The notes below the pieces were generated by a model. The model did not search any database, was not told the origin of the DNA, and was given only the letters and a program-made list of their open reading frames with translations. The translations under genes and the position numbers were made by a program. Of a stretch of DNA of 64,000 nt, positions 49,287 through 59,270 are shown in pieces (the stretch's first letter is position 1; each line of letters opens with the position of its first letter). Origin of the DNA: Trebonia sp963811335 (GTDB lineage Bacteria > Actinomycetota > Actinomycetes > Streptosporangiales > Streptosporangiaceae); NCBI GenBank assembly GCA_963811335.1, contig CAWERB010000008.1:1-64000 (forward strand), in the 5' to 3' direction.

Positions 49287-50866
49287 TTAGCGGCGTACCT
49301 CCCTGGGCAGGCCAAACTGGACCGACTCGGTGGTGGTGACCCGCTCGGTCACCGTGACCGCGCCGAGGCCGGACAGGGCGTCGATGATCTCGGTGACGAC
49401 CGCGGGCGGCGCGGAGGCGCCGGCCGTCAGGCCGACCACAGAGACGCCGGGCAGCCAGGACAGGTCGATGTCGGTCGCGCCGTCGATGAGGTACGCCGGC
49501 GTGCCCGCCCGCTCGGAGCGCTCGACGAGCCGCACCGAGTTGGAGGAGTTCGCCGAGCCGGCGACGAGCACCAGGTCGGCCTCGGTGGCGACGGCGCGCA
49601 CGGCGGCCTGCCGGTTGGTGGTGGCGTAGCAGATGTCGTCGCTGCCCGGGGCGCGCATCTGCGGGAACTTCTCGCGCAGCGCGCCCGCCACGTCGGACGC
49701 CTCGTCGATCGCCAGCGTCGTCTGCATGAGGTAGGCGATCTTCGCCGGGTCCGCGACGTCGATCGCGGCCACGTCGTCGGCCGTCTGGACAAGGACCGTC
49801 GAGTCGGGTGCCTCGCCGAGCGTGCCCTCTACCTCCTCGTGGCCCGCGTGCCCGATCAGCGCGACCGTGTAGCCCTCGCGGGCGAAGCGGCGCGCCTCGG
49901 CGTGCACCTTGGACACCAGCGGGCAGGTCGCGTCGATGACGGACAGGCCCCGGTCGCCGGCGTCGGACCGGACCGCGGGCGACACGCCGTGCGCGGAGAA
50001 GACCACGGTCGCGCCGTCCGGCACCTCGTCGAGCTCATCGACGAACACCGCCCCGCGCTGCTCCAGGTCGGAGACGACCCGGGTGTTGTGCACGATCTGC
50101 TTGCGCACGTAGACGGGGGCGCCGCGCAGTTCCAGGGCGCGCTCCACGATCTCGATGGCCCGTTCCACCCCGGCGCAGAACGACCGCGGCCCGGCGAGCA
50201 GCACGGTACGTGCCTGGCAGGCGGCGGCCCACTTCTCGGCGACCGGCGCGGCCCGGCGCAGCGACCGCAGCGCGGCCATACCGCCACGGATCAGACTGGA
50301 ACCGGCCATCCCCGGCCCGATCCCGGCGTCGGAGACCGCCCGGATCACGGCGACCGGGCGCCCGCCCGCGCTGCCGAGCAGCGCGGCCGTCTCCATGTCC
50401 GCGGCCAGGTAGCCGTCCGCGGCGAGCCGCGACCGCTCCCCCGCCTTGACCAGCTGGCCGACGGTGATCATCCGCCCGGCCCGTGCGCTGAGCCCGGCCC
50501 GGCGCAGCTCCGCCGCCAGCAGGTCGGCGCCGGGCAGCCTCACGGTGGTCTCGCCGTCGCTCACCTCGGACGCGACGACCAGGTCACCCGGGCTGAGGTC
50601 GGCGGAAAGCCCCGCCGCCGTGCCCATGACAACCAGGGCGCCGAACGAGAGCGGGTTGCTCCGCTCCGCCGACTTCTTCGCCCGGGTGGCGCCCATGCCG
50701 GTGCGCAGCACCTGGCTGTTGCCTGGGTCAGCCCGCGGCGGACGGAATTCGCTTCGATGCGGAGCGGAGCGAGGACGAGCAGGCCCGGTTTTGCAGACTC
50801 AGGCACGGTCTCCTCGATCTGGTCCGCCGCCCCCTCGGTTCGGGAGCGCGGAATGGTCTGCGTCAT
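49287..50866 (-). CDS. ispH: Fusion of HpnG-like nucleoside phosphorylase with IspH, one frameshift
   Basis: Starts at 50866 (MTQTIPRSRTEGAADQIEET), 1 bp after the shc stop; a frame change near 50720 leads to QVLRTGMGATRAKKSAERSN. About 525 residues. Part 1 (residues 30-205) is a nucleoside-phosphorylase-like domain: LSFGALVVMGTAAGLSADLS, GDLVVASEVSD, AADMETAALL and VIRAVSDAG, as in HpnG, which converts adenosylhopane to ribosylhopane phosphate. Part 2 is IspH (HMBPP reductase): FCAGVERAIEIVERA (first cluster Cys), VVFSAHGVSPAV, VIDATCPLVSKVHAEA (second), ICYATTNRQAAV (third) and SANSSNSVRL. All three 4Fe-4S ligands are present. The fusion links the MEP pathway end step to hopanoid processing. 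Confidence 0.88.
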
Positions 50867-50867
50867 G

Positions 50868-52860
50868 CTAAGTACCCCTTACGTATCTGCCGAGCGCGGA
50901 GAGGGGGAACGCCAGCCGGTACAGGTGGTAGTTCAGGTAGAAGTCGCCAGGGAAGCCGGTCCCCGTGTAATACGGCTCGTCCCAGGTGCCGTCGGCCCGC
51001 TGCGTGGCCGCCAGCCAGCGGATGCCGCGCTCGACGGCGGCGCCGTCGCGTTCCCCGGCCGCGAGCAGCGCCAGCAGCGCCCACGCGGTCTGCGACGCGG
51101 TGGACGCGCCCTTCGCCGACCAGTTGTCTGGATCGTCGTAGGAGCGGAGGTCCTCGCCCCAGCCGCCGTCTTCGTTCTGCACCGACTCAAGCCAGGCGAC
51201 CGCCCGGCGGATCTGCGGCTTGTACGGCTTCACCCCGGCGGCGATCAGCGCGGGTACCGCCGCGCCGGTGCCGTACAGGTAGTTCGCGCCCCACCGGCCG
51301 AACCAGGAGCCGTCAGGTTCCTGGTTCCGCAGCAGCCAGATCACGCCGCGCCTGCACGCGGTCTCCCCGGCCAGGCCCTCGGCGGCGAACGCCTCCACGA
51401 TGTGCGCGGTGACGTCCGCGCTCGGCGGGTCGATGACCGCGCCGAAGTCGCAGAACGGCAGCTTGTTGACCAGCTCACGGGTGTTGTCCGCGTCGAAGGC
51501 GCCCCAGCCGCCGTCCTTGCACTGCATGCCCTCGAGCCAGCGCAGCCCGCGGCGGATCGCGGCGCGGTTGTCGCCGCTGGACTTACCAGACGATACCACC
51601 ACTGGGCATCCCGAGGTCGACGCGGCGCAGCGCGAGCACCACCTCGGCGGTGTCGTCGGTGTCGGCGTAGTTGTCGTTCTCGAACTCGAACGCCCAGCCG
51701 CCAGGCGCGGTGTGCGGGCGGCGCACCGCCCAGTCGCCCGGCTGGCGGATCTCCTCGTCCAGTACCCAGTTCGCGGCGTTAAGCAGCGCCTTGTGAGTGG
51801 GCTCAAGCCCCGCGTCCTCCAGGGCGATCATGGCGAGCACGGTGTCCCACACCGGGGACTGGCACGCCTCGAGGCGGCGCATGCCGTTCTCGCGGATCGT
51901 GAAGCCCTCGAGCCCGTCGAGTGCCTTCTTGACTTCGGGGCTGTCCAGGCCGTAGCCCATCAGGTGCAGCGCCATGATCGAGTACACCCACGGCGGCTGG
52001 ATGCCGCCCCAGCAGCCGTCGGCCTCCTGGCGGGCGATGATCCATTCGGTGCAGCGGCGCAGCGCGGCCCGTCTGGCGCGCGCCGGGATCCGCGGCTCGA
52101 CCTTGTGCAGCGCCTTGTCCAGCGTGTTGAACGCCAGCGACCACGGGTCCTTCTTGTCGCCCTTGGGCGGCAGGCCGGGCACCGCGGCGTGCAGCTCTTC
52201 GACCGTGAACGGCACCGGGTTGCTCGGCTTGAAGCTGGCCACCACCGCGAGCGCGACGATCGTCTGCCTGGCCCAGCAGCCCCAGTCGTAGATGTTCAGC
52301 GGGAACCAGGACGGCAGGTAGATGACCTCGGGCGGGATCACGGGCAGCGCGTGCCAGTCCCACAGGCCGGACAGCGCGAGCCACATCCTGGTGAAGACGC
52401 GGGTCGCGGTGAGCCCGCCCTTGCCGGTGATCCAGTCGGCGGCGGTCTTCATGTGCTCCGCGTCGACGGGGTCGCCGGCCAGCCGCAGCGCGACGTACGC
52501 CTCGACCGTGGTGGACAGGTCGCCCGGGCCGCCGTAGAAGTTGGCCCAGGTGCCGTCCTCCCGCTGCTGCGAGCGGATCCAGGCCGCGGTCTCCTTGAGG
52601 TCGGTCTCGGTGAGGATGCCGAGGAAGTGCCGCAGCAGCAGGTCCTCGGCGTCCATCGTCACGTTGGTCTCGAGCTCGCCGATCCACCAGCCGCGCGGGT
52701 CCTGCAGGCCGAGCAGGTGGTCGCGGGCACGGTCGAGCGTGCCCGCGGCGAGCTCGCCAAGGCCGACGGCGCCTAGGCCTGGGCTCGCCGCGGAGGCGCG
52801 GCGCGCGCCTTCCGCTTCGGTGCCACGCGTGGGAGCCCTGTGAGCTGTTGCGGGAGTCAT
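50868..52860 (-). CDS. shc: Squalene--hopene cyclase, one frameshift
   Basis: About 663 residues, broken near 51590. The class II cyclase acid motif is present as NDNYADTDDTAEVVLALRRV. QW-type repeats occur through the chain: DPRGWWIGELE, QREDGTWANFYGGPGD, RQEADGCWGGIQPPW, QCKDGGWGAFDADNTR, NQEPDGSWFGRWGANY, VQNEDGGWGEDLRSYD. The ATG at 52860 lies 2 bp after the TAA of the prenyltransferase. The enzyme cyclises squalene to hopene at the membrane. Part of the hpnC-hpnD-hpnE-ids-shc order known from Streptomyces. Confidence 0.93.
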
Positions 52861-52862
52861 CG

Positions 52863-53879
52863 TTACCACTGGCGGGCGGTGATGAACTCGGCGATGGCGA
52901 TGAACTCCGCGCGGACGTCGGCGGGGACGCCGATGCCGTCGAGCGACGCGGCCGCGGCGGCGAGCCGGCTGTCGGCCTCCTTCTCCGCCCAGGCCTTGCC
53001 GCCGGCCGCGACGATCAGGTCCGCGGCATGCATGAGGTCGTCCTCGGACAGCTCGTCCTCCCGCGCAAGCAGCGCCTTGAGCTCGGCGGCCTCCGGCGCG
53101 CCGCTGGTCAGCGCGGCCACCACGGGCAGCGACTTCTTGCGGGCGCGCAGGTCGGCGCGGACCGGCTTGCCGGTCACCTCGGTCGCGCCCCAGATGCCGA
53201 GCAGGTCGTCGGTGAGCTGGAAGGCGAGGCCGACGTGCCCGCCGAACTCGGCCAGGCCCATGGCGAGCTCCGGCGCCGCGCCCACGAACACCGCGCCGAT
53301 CGTGCAGGCGCAGGCCATCAGCGCGGCCGTCTTGTCGCCCGCCATCTCGACGCACTCGGGCAGGGTCACGTCGCCGCGCTCCTCGAACGCCAGGTCCTCG
53401 CCCTGCCCGGCGATCAGCCGCTGCACGGCGGTGGACAGGCAGCGCGCCGCCCACAGCCCGCCGGAGGCGGTGTCCTCGAGCAGCAGGTCGTTCGCCAGGG
53501 CGAGCATCGCGTCGCCGGCCAGGATCGCCGCGCCGACGCCGAACACGGTCCACGCGGTCGGGCGGTGCCGCCGCTCGGTGTCCCCGTCCATGATGTCGTC
53601 GTGCAGCAGCGAGAAGTTGTGCACAAGCTCGACCGCGACCGCGGCGCTGACGCCGCGCTCGGGCGCCACGCCCGCGGCACGGGCGGAGAGCAGGGCGAGC
53701 GCGGGGCGCAGCGCCTTGCCGCTGCCGTTGCGCACCGGGTTCCCCTCGGCGTCGGCGAGGCCGTAGTGGTAGGCAGCCACCCGGCGAACACGGGGGCTCA
53801 GCCGGTTGATCGCGGCCTCCGTGGCCGGTCCAACCAGGTCACGCGCCACGACGACGCCTGCGGGCATCACGACCGTCAC
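52863..53879 (-). CDS. Polyprenyl synthetase (farnesyl/geranylgeranyl diphosphate synthase type)
   Basis: 338 residues, intact, GTG start at 53879. First Asp-rich motif VHNFSLLHDDIMDGDTERRH; second in AFQLTDDLLGIWGATEVTGK (DDLLG, where the last Asp of DDxxD is Gly, common in actinobacterial members). GKALRPALALLSARAAGV is the substrate-binding lysine/arginine region. It makes the C15 or C20 prenyl diphosphate for the hopanoid pathway; the chain-length residue before the first motif (Phe-Ser-Leu-Leu) is compatible with short-chain products. The GTG overlaps a TGA (GTGA) of a frame that could be the true C-terminus of HpnE. Confidence 0.92.
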   Translation of the reverse strand: MTVVMPAGVVVARDLVGPATEAAINRLSPRVRRVAAYHYGLADAEGNPVRNGSGKALRPALALLSARAAGVAPERGVSAAVAVELVHNFSLLHDDIMDGDTERRHRPTAWTVFGVGAAILAGDAMLALANDLLLEDTASGGLWAARCLSTAVQRLIAGQGEDLAFEERGDVTLPECVEMAGDKTAALMACACTIGAVFVGAAPELAMGLAEFGGHVGLAFQLTDDLLGIWGATEVTGKPVRADLRARKKSLPVVAALTSGAPEAAELKALLAREDELSEDDLMHAADLIVAAGGKAWAEKEADSRLAAAAASLDGIGVPADVRAEFIAIAEFITARQW

Positions 53880-54026
53880 GAGCGCACCTCCCTCTCATTC
53901 GCATCCATGTTCACTTCGGCATTACTCACTTCACGTGCGGCACTCTCGGCAAGTACCGGCGGACTGTCGATTGTTCCCGTTTCGGCAGCCTCGACGCTGA
54001 CTTTCACTGCCTGCGGCGGGCCCTGA

Positions 54027-55630
54027 CTACGGCCGCTGGCGCGTTCCCGCTTCCGGGGACTCCGCGCCGGGCTGCGCGCCCGATACGATGGCGGAGCCAT
54101 CGGGCGCGCCCCGGGGGTACGGGGTTCGGGTCTCCGGCGCCGGCCGCGCGCCCGATACGATGGCGGAGCCATCGGGCGCGCCCCGGGGGGTACGGGGGGT
54201 CGTCCCCCCGGGCGCGTGGAGCGCTATCACGGCGTTGAGGCCGCTGCGCACCGCGCCCTCCATCGTGTCCGGCCAGCCGGTGTCGGTCCACGCGCCCGCG
54301 AGCACCAGGCCGGGAAGAGCGGTCGCGGCCTTCGGGCGGAGCTTCGCGGTGCCCGGCACCTGGCGGAACGTCGCCCGCTTCTCGCGGGTGACGAAGAACT
54401 TGGTCACCGTCGCCGCCTTGGCCGCGGGGAACAGCTCGGCCAGCGCGGGGACGAACTGCTCGCGCAGCTCGGCGACCGGCTTGTCCGCGTACTCGTCGGC
54501 TGCCGACAGCGAGATCGCCAGGTACTGGCCGGCCAGCCCGCCCTCATGCATCCCGGAAATCCGGGTCCGGTCGAACACCCACTGCACCGGGGAGTCCACG
54601 GCCGCCGCGAACGGCACGTCCATCACCTTGCGGTCGTAGATCACGTGCACGTTGACGATCGGCGCGGCGCCAAGGCCGGCCCAGCCGTCGACCGTGGTTG
54701 CTGGGAGCGCGCCTGCCGGCATGAGCTTGGCCGCCTGCTCGTGCGGGACCGCGAGCACCACCGCATCAGCGTCCAGGTCTCCAGCCTCCCGGGGGGACAA
54801 CTCCCCGGCCGCGCGCCCGATGGCAAGATCGGCCACCGTATCGGCGCGCGCGACGGTGCATCGCCATCCAGATCCTCAGCGCCCGCCACCCGGACGCGGA
54901 ACCCGCCGTCGTCGGCGGGCTCGATCGCGGTGACCTTCGCCTGCGTCCTGACGGTCGCGCCGAGCTTGCCGAGCAGTCTCGCGGCGGCGGCGCCGTGCAG
55001 CTCGCCGAGTGACAGGGTGGGGACGCCGATGTCCGCCGCGTCGGCGTCGCCGAGCAGGCCGGTCTTCACCACCACGGCGGCCAGCGCCAGGCTGGCGTCG
55101 TCGCCCGGGACGTTCAGCGAGGAGACGGAGAACAGGTCCCAGAGCACGCGCCTGGTCCGCTCGTCCTGGCCGTGCGCCGCGAGCCAGTCGCCGAGGCGGA
55201 GCTCGTCCGTCCTGGCGTCCTTCTCATCCAGACGGCGGAACGCGAGCGCCGCCAGGGTAAGCCGCATCCGTTCTGGCCAGTTCAAGAAGGGGTAGCCCAG
55301 GAGAGCCGGCAGCATGTGCAGCGGCGCGGGGACGCGGCGCCGGCGCAGGGCCGCCTGCTTGCCCGGGGCGAGCACCGTCACGTCGAAGCGGGGCTGCAGC
55401 GGGGCGTGCGCGGCCACGCCGAGGCGGTCGAGCAGGCCGCGGTAGGCGGTGCAGCAGCGCAGGAAGACGTGCTGGCCGGTGTCGACGACCAGGCCGTCCC
55501 TGGTGAAGGACATGGTGGCGCCGCCAAGCCGCGGCTTGGCCTCGAGCAGCGTGACCGTGTGGCCCGCCTTGCCGAGCGCGACCGCGGCGGTGATGCCGGC
55601 CAGGCCGCCGCCGATCACCACGGCCCTCAC
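54027..55630 (-). CDS. hpnE: Hydroxysqualene dehydroxylase (HpnE), one frameshift
   Basis: An FAD-dependent amine-oxidase-fold enzyme that reduces hydroxysqualene to squalene. GTG at 55630 (overlapping the hpnD stop, GTGA) opens VRAVVIGGGLAGITAAVALG, then VTLLEAKPRLGGATMSFTRD, VDTGQHVFLRCCTAYRGLLD, DLFSVSSLNVPGDDASLALA. A break near 54840 is at a palindromic repeat; the other frame continues as DLDADAVVLAVPHEQAAKLM and ends with the FAD motif LVLAGAWTDTGWPDTMEGAV-RSGLNAV. Behind this core are two GAPDGSAIVSGA repeats coded by palindromes. The written stop is at 54027, but if another indel is present the protein would extend to 53876 and couple to the prenyltransferase. Confidence 0.88.
54074..54184. 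repeat. Two copies of a palindromic element in the 3' part of hpnE
   Basis: GCGCGCCCGAT, a 14-nt loop with GATGGCGGAGCC, and ATCGGGCGCGC form an 11-bp stem; the copies start at 54074 and 54146 (72-bp step) and share the flanking CCCCGGGGG-TACGGGG. They are translated in hpnE as a GAPDGSAIVSGA peptide. They look like REP-type mobile hairpins. Confidence 0.7.
54806..54851. repeat. Third, diverged copy of the palindromic element
   Basis: GCGCGCCCGATGGCAAGATC ... TATCGGCGCGCGC resembles the pair at 54074 and 54146, with a longer loop. It lies inside the hpnE core where the reading frame breaks, so its insertion could be the cause of the break, or the hairpin could have produced a sequencing error. 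Confidence 0.5.
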
Positions 55631-56555
55631 GGCCGCGCTCCGGTGATCTCGGCGCCCTTGCGGTACTTCCACCGGTCGAAGCCGGCCAGGGCCTGGGCGG
55701 CGACCAGGGCCTTCTCGCTGCCGGGAAGGGACATGCGGCCCTCGAGCACCGCGTGCGGGTTGTCGCGCGATGCGCATCCAGCAGGCGACGGTAGATGCCG
55801 GCCATCGCGCCCGTGCAGGCAGCGCTGCGCCGGTCGATCGTGGCGAGCAGCCGCAGGCCGCTGGCGTACCACTCGCGGGCCCGGCTGGCCTCGAACTCGA
55901 CCAGGTTCGCGAACCGCGCCTGCATCGCGGTGGCCGGGAACGGCTCCGGCTCACCGAACGGCGCGAACTCGATGCCGAACTTGTCCAGGTCTTCCTTGGG
56001 CAGGTAGACGCGGTTGTTGCGGAAGTCCTCGCGCACGTCGCGCAGGATGTTGGTGAGCTGCAGGGCGACGCCGAGGTCGTCGGCCAGCTTGTTCTGCTTC
56101 TCCGGCTGCGTCGGCCCGTAGATGCCGAGCGACAGCCGCCCGATGCTGCCCGCCACGCAGCGGCAGTACCAGAGCAGGTCGTCGAACGTCTTGTAGGTGG
56201 CCTGGTTGACGTCGGCGAGGCAGCCGTCGATCAGCTCGGTGAACGCGCCGAGCGGGGTCGCGAACCGCTGGCCGGCATCGGCGAGCGCGACGAGGACCGG
56301 GTCCGTGTCGTCGAGGGGTTCCTGGGCAACAAGGGCGTGCACCTGGCCGCGGGCCGCCTCAAGCTGCGCGGTCTTCTCCGCCACGGGCAGGTCCCCGTCG
56401 CCGATGTCGTCGATCCGCCTGGCGAATGCGTACACGGCGGCGAGGGCGCGGCGCTTGCCTGGTGGGAGCAACCTGATGCCGTAGGCGAAATTCCGGGCCT
56501 GCTCCCAGGTGATCCGCTCGCACAGGGCGTAGGCGTCGTCGGCGTTCACCTTCAC
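55627..56555 (-). CDS. hpnD: Presqualene diphosphate synthase (HpnD), one frameshift
   Basis: About 309 residues; GTG at 56555 overlaps the hpnC stop. Trans-isoprenyl diphosphate synthase, squalene/phytoene synthase class: FAYGIRLLPPGKRRALAAVY, FARRIDDIGDGDLPVAEK (first Asp-rich motif DDIGD), WYCRCVAGSIGRLSLGIYG, LGVALQLTNILRDVREDFRN (second motif DVRED) and VYLPKEDLDKFGI. After a break near 55770 it ends NPHAVLEGRMSLPGSEKALV and WKYRKGAEITGARP. Joins two farnesyl diphosphates to presqualene diphosphate. Confidence 0.92.
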
Positions 56556-57607
56556 CTCCCCTTGACGTAGCAGCGGGCCATCATGGCGAGCGTGTCCGCC
56601 TTGCCCGGGCGCGGCGTGGCGCGCAGGACATCGTAGCGACCCGCCTCGATCGCCTTGAGTGTGGCGCGGCCCCCGGCGACGTAGCCGGCGATGGCCAGCC
56701 TGGCCATGGATTTAAGGGTGCCGACGAGCGGTGCTCCTTCATCAAGGAGTTGCCGCGCGCGGTCCACCTCGAAACGGATGAGGCTCCTGACGTTCTCGCC
56801 CGCGGACGGCTGCGCCAGGTCGGCCTCCGTGACGCCGTGGGCTTTCATGTCCTCGCCTGGCAGGTAGATGCGGCCGTTGGCGAGGTCCTCGGCGACGTCC
56901 TGGGTGTGCTCGATGACCTGAAGCGCGGTGCAGACGCTGTCCGACGCGGCGATCCGCTCGGGCGTGGCCGCGCCCACGATGTAGAGCACCACCTGGCCGA
57001 CCGGGTTCGCGGACAGCCGGCAGTAGTCGGCCAGGTCCTGGTAGGTCTCGTACCTGGTGACGAGCTGGTCCTGCCGGTTGGCCTGGATAAGGTCGTAGAG
57101 CGGCTGGCCGGGGATGCCGCACTCGCGGACGGTCTTCGCCAGGGCCCTGATCGCTTCGAGTTCGGGCTCTGTGTCCTGGTCATAGATCCGCGCGACGTCC
57201 TGCTGTACCTCGTCGAGCAGCTTGAGCCTGGTGGCGGTGACCGTCTGCGCGCTGGCGCCGGCCGGCAGGCCGGGCAGCGGCTCGTCACCGATGTCATCGA
57301 CCAGGCGCGCGAAGCCGTACAGGGCGGTCAGGCGGGCGCGCCAGCGGCCGGGCAGGACGCGGAGCGCGACGGGGAAGTTCTCCGCGGACGCCTTGGCCGC
57401 GACGGCCAGCGAGACCTCCGCCGCCACCGCAAGCCCTGGCGTCTCCTTTTCGCCTAGGCCGCTGTGCCCCGCGCGGCCGGCCCCGGTGCCCGTCCCGGGC
57501 CGCGTAGTCTCTCCTCCCCAGCTTGTCACCTGTCCATTTGGGCACAGCTCGGAAATAAATGCAAACAATGACGCCACCGTCACCTGACGCGGCTGTCGGA
57601 GAACCAT
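56552..57607 (-). CDS. hpnC: Hydroxysqualene synthase (HpnC)
   Basis: 351 residues, intact; the first 60 are not conserved, so the real start may be a later GTG (57540 region) or the ATG as given. Squalene-synthase fold: SAENFPVALRVLPGRWRARL, YGFARLVDDIGDEPLPGL (first motif), YCRLSANPVGQVVLYIVGAA, ALQVIEHTQDVAEDLANGRI (second motif QDVAED) and YLPGEDMKAHGV. Converts presqualene diphosphate to hydroxysqualene. First gene of the hopanoid operon; ends in a 4-bp overlap with hpnD. Confidence 0.92.
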   Translation of the reverse strand: MVLRQPRQVTVASLFAFISELCPNGQVTSWGGETTRPGTGTGAGRAGHSGLGEKETPGLAVAAEVSLAVAAKASAENFPVALRVLPGRWRARLTALYGFARLVDDIGDEPLPGLPAGASAQTVTATRLKLLDEVQQDVARIYDQDTEPELEAIRALAKTVRECGIPGQPLYDLIQANRQDQLVTRYETYQDLADYCRLSANPVGQVVLYIVGAATPERIAASDSVCTALQVIEHTQDVAEDLANGRIYLPGEDMKAHGVTEADLAQPSAGENVRSLIRFEVDRARQLLDEGAPLVGTLKSMARLAIAGYVAGGRATLKAIEAGRYDVLRATPRPGKADTLAMMARCYVKGR

Positions 57608-58008
57608 GACAGGCCCGTCAGGGAAACACTCGCGGCCGCCCGGCAGGCATGCATTGACTGTGCTTAATTAGTTTGCAGCGTGGAATGCTGTTATGCTACG
57701 GAATACGCAAAAGCCTCAGCAAGACCCATCTGAGCTGGGAAGATTCCTTCACCGCAGCCCCGTGTCGACGGGTTGACTGAGCCTGGCTGGCGTCAGCTAA
57801 CCAGCGCCGGGCCGTGTTACCGATCGGTCGCAATTTTCGCTGGCGACCGCACGCCTTCGGCTAAATCCTGGATATGACACATTGCCGAAACATTCTGACG
57901 CGGCGTGCCGCCGCGAACGCGCGCCGTTAAGCAGCGGCGTGGGGTGAGAAACCCCACGTTGCGTGGCTGAGCACGGGTAGGGCCTGCGGGGTGGGTGGCC
58001 GGGCTTGG
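57608..58008. other. Intergenic region, hopanoid operon promoter
   Basis: About 400 bp, richer in A/T around 57655-57710, where the promoter of the hopanoid operon is expected. It also contains the hairpin at 57938-57958. No gene seen. Confidence 0.55.
57938..57958 (-). terminator. Hairpin terminator after the SpoIIE-type phosphatase gene
   Basis: Stem CGTGGGGT / ACCCCACG with a 5-nt loop GAGAA, 51 bp downstream of the stop at 58009 on the minus strand. Confidence 0.65.
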
Positions 58009-59130
58009 CTAGCACCGCCAGAGCAGGACAAGGGCGCAGTCGTCGCCGCTGGCGACGGTGCGCTGCATGGTGGTGACGAGTTCCGGCGCGCCGGTGCTGA
58101 AGCCCGCGACGACCAGCCGCTCCGCCTCGCCGAGCAGCCGGGCGATGCCCTCGTCGATGTCCCGCCCCGGCGCCTCCACCATGCCGTCGGTGTACAGCAT
58201 GATCGCGTCGCCGCGGCGGAGCACCCCCTCCTCGGGGACGTCGGGCACCGCGGCCAGGTCGGGGACCACGCCGAGCACGATGCCGCGGGCGGCGGACGTG
58301 CGCCACTGGCCGGTGCCCGCGTCGAACCGCGCCGCCGGCGGGTGGCCCGCCGAGTAGAGCGTGTACTCGCCGGAGGACAGCTCGATCGACAGGTGCACCG
58401 CCGTCACGAACCCCTCGTCGGCGGACCCGCGGCGCAGGTAGGAGTTGGCGGCGGGCAGGAACCGCTCCCGCGGCACCGAGCCGAGCACGCCGCCGAACGC
58501 GCCGGACAGCAGCAGCGCCCTGGTCGCGGCGTCCATGCCCTTGCCCGACACGTCGACGAGCGCCACCTCGAGGGTCTTGCCGTCGCTGTAGGAGACCACG
58601 AAGTCGCCGCCGAATGAGGAGCCGCCGGCCGGGCGGAGCACCACGGCGGACCCCCAGCCGTCGCCGAGCTCGGGCAGCGTGCCCTGCGCGCGGATGCGGT
58701 CGCGCAGCTCGATCATCATCCGGTCGGCGCGCAGCCCCCGGGTGCCGAGCTTGCCCCGGGTGTTGGACAGCACGTCCGCGAAGTAGGCGGTGGCGGCGAT
58801 CGTCACCACGATGCCGGGGCCCGCCTTGTGCAAAACGATGTCGTAGAGGAGCCCGGCGGCCGCGATGGCCACCAGGATCCGCAGCGCCCGCGGCCACAGC
58901 AGCAGGCCGCCGCAAAGGATCGGCAGGATCATCACGCCAGGCGACACCAGCCACTCGGACACGTGCGCGGCGATGACGGCGACGGCGACGGCGACAAGGG
59001 CCAGCACCATGGCGACGCGGCGGTTCCTGGTCACGACCTGCCGCCGGGCCTGGTCGGCGAGCCACTGCCCGGCACGGCGCAGCGAGCGCGGCACGGCGCG
59101 CACGCTGGAGGGAGGTGCCGGATTAATCAT
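58009..59130 (-). CDS. Membrane SpoIIE/RsbU-type PP2C phosphatase
   Basis: 373 residues, intact. After a basic N-terminus there are three to four membrane helices (VAMVLALVAVAVAVIAAHVS; VMILPILCGGLLLW; ILVAIAAAGLLYDIVLH; IVVTIAATAYFADVL) and then the PP2C-type SpoIIE domain: SSFGGDFVVSYSDGKTLEVA, LVDVSGKGMDAATRALLLSG, YTLYSAGHPPAARFDAG, MLYTDGMVEAPGRDIDEG and SGDDCALVLLWR. The metal-binding Asp residues (GGDF, DVSGKG, YTDG, DD) are present. It would dephosphorylate an anti-sigma factor antagonist. No such partner is adjacent. Confidence 0.92.
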   Translation of the reverse strand: MINPAPPSSVRAVPRSLRRAGQWLADQARRQVVTRNRRVAMVLALVAVAVAVIAAHVSEWLVSPGVMILPILCGGLLLWPRALRILVAIAAAGLLYDIVLHKAGPGIVVTIAATAYFADVLSNTRGKLGTRGLRADRMMIELRDRIRAQGTLPELGDGWGSAVVLRPAGGSSFGGDFVVSYSDGKTLEVALVDVSGKGMDAATRALLLSGAFGGVLGSVPRERFLPAANSYLRRGSADEGFVTAVHLSIELSSGEYTLYSAGHPPAARFDAGTGQWRTSAARGIVLGVVPDLAAVPDVPEEGVLRRGDAIMLYTDGMVEAPGRDIDEGIARLLGEAERLVVAGFSTGAPELVTTMQRTVASGDDCALVLLWRC

Positions 59131-59270
59131 GTCCTGGGCAGGCTATCCGCAGATGAGGCCGGTCGCACACGGGTCCGCGTCGCCCGATCGGGTGTCATCG
59201 CCTGCGGGGAAAACGTCGTGCCATTGAAAACCATTCGCATCCTGCGGGCCGCGCGGGATATGAATCCATC

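Noticed and set aside
54074..54184. Tandem hairpins as transcription terminators of hpnE
   Set aside because: They lie before the hpnE stop, in the middle of a tightly spaced operon, and a related copy sits inside the hpnE core; a repeat family explains them better.
49287..57607. Complete hopanoid tailoring cluster including hpnH and hpnO
   Set aside because: No radical-SAM (HpnH) or aminotransferase gene is present; the operon ends at the hpnG-ispH fusion and its hairpin.
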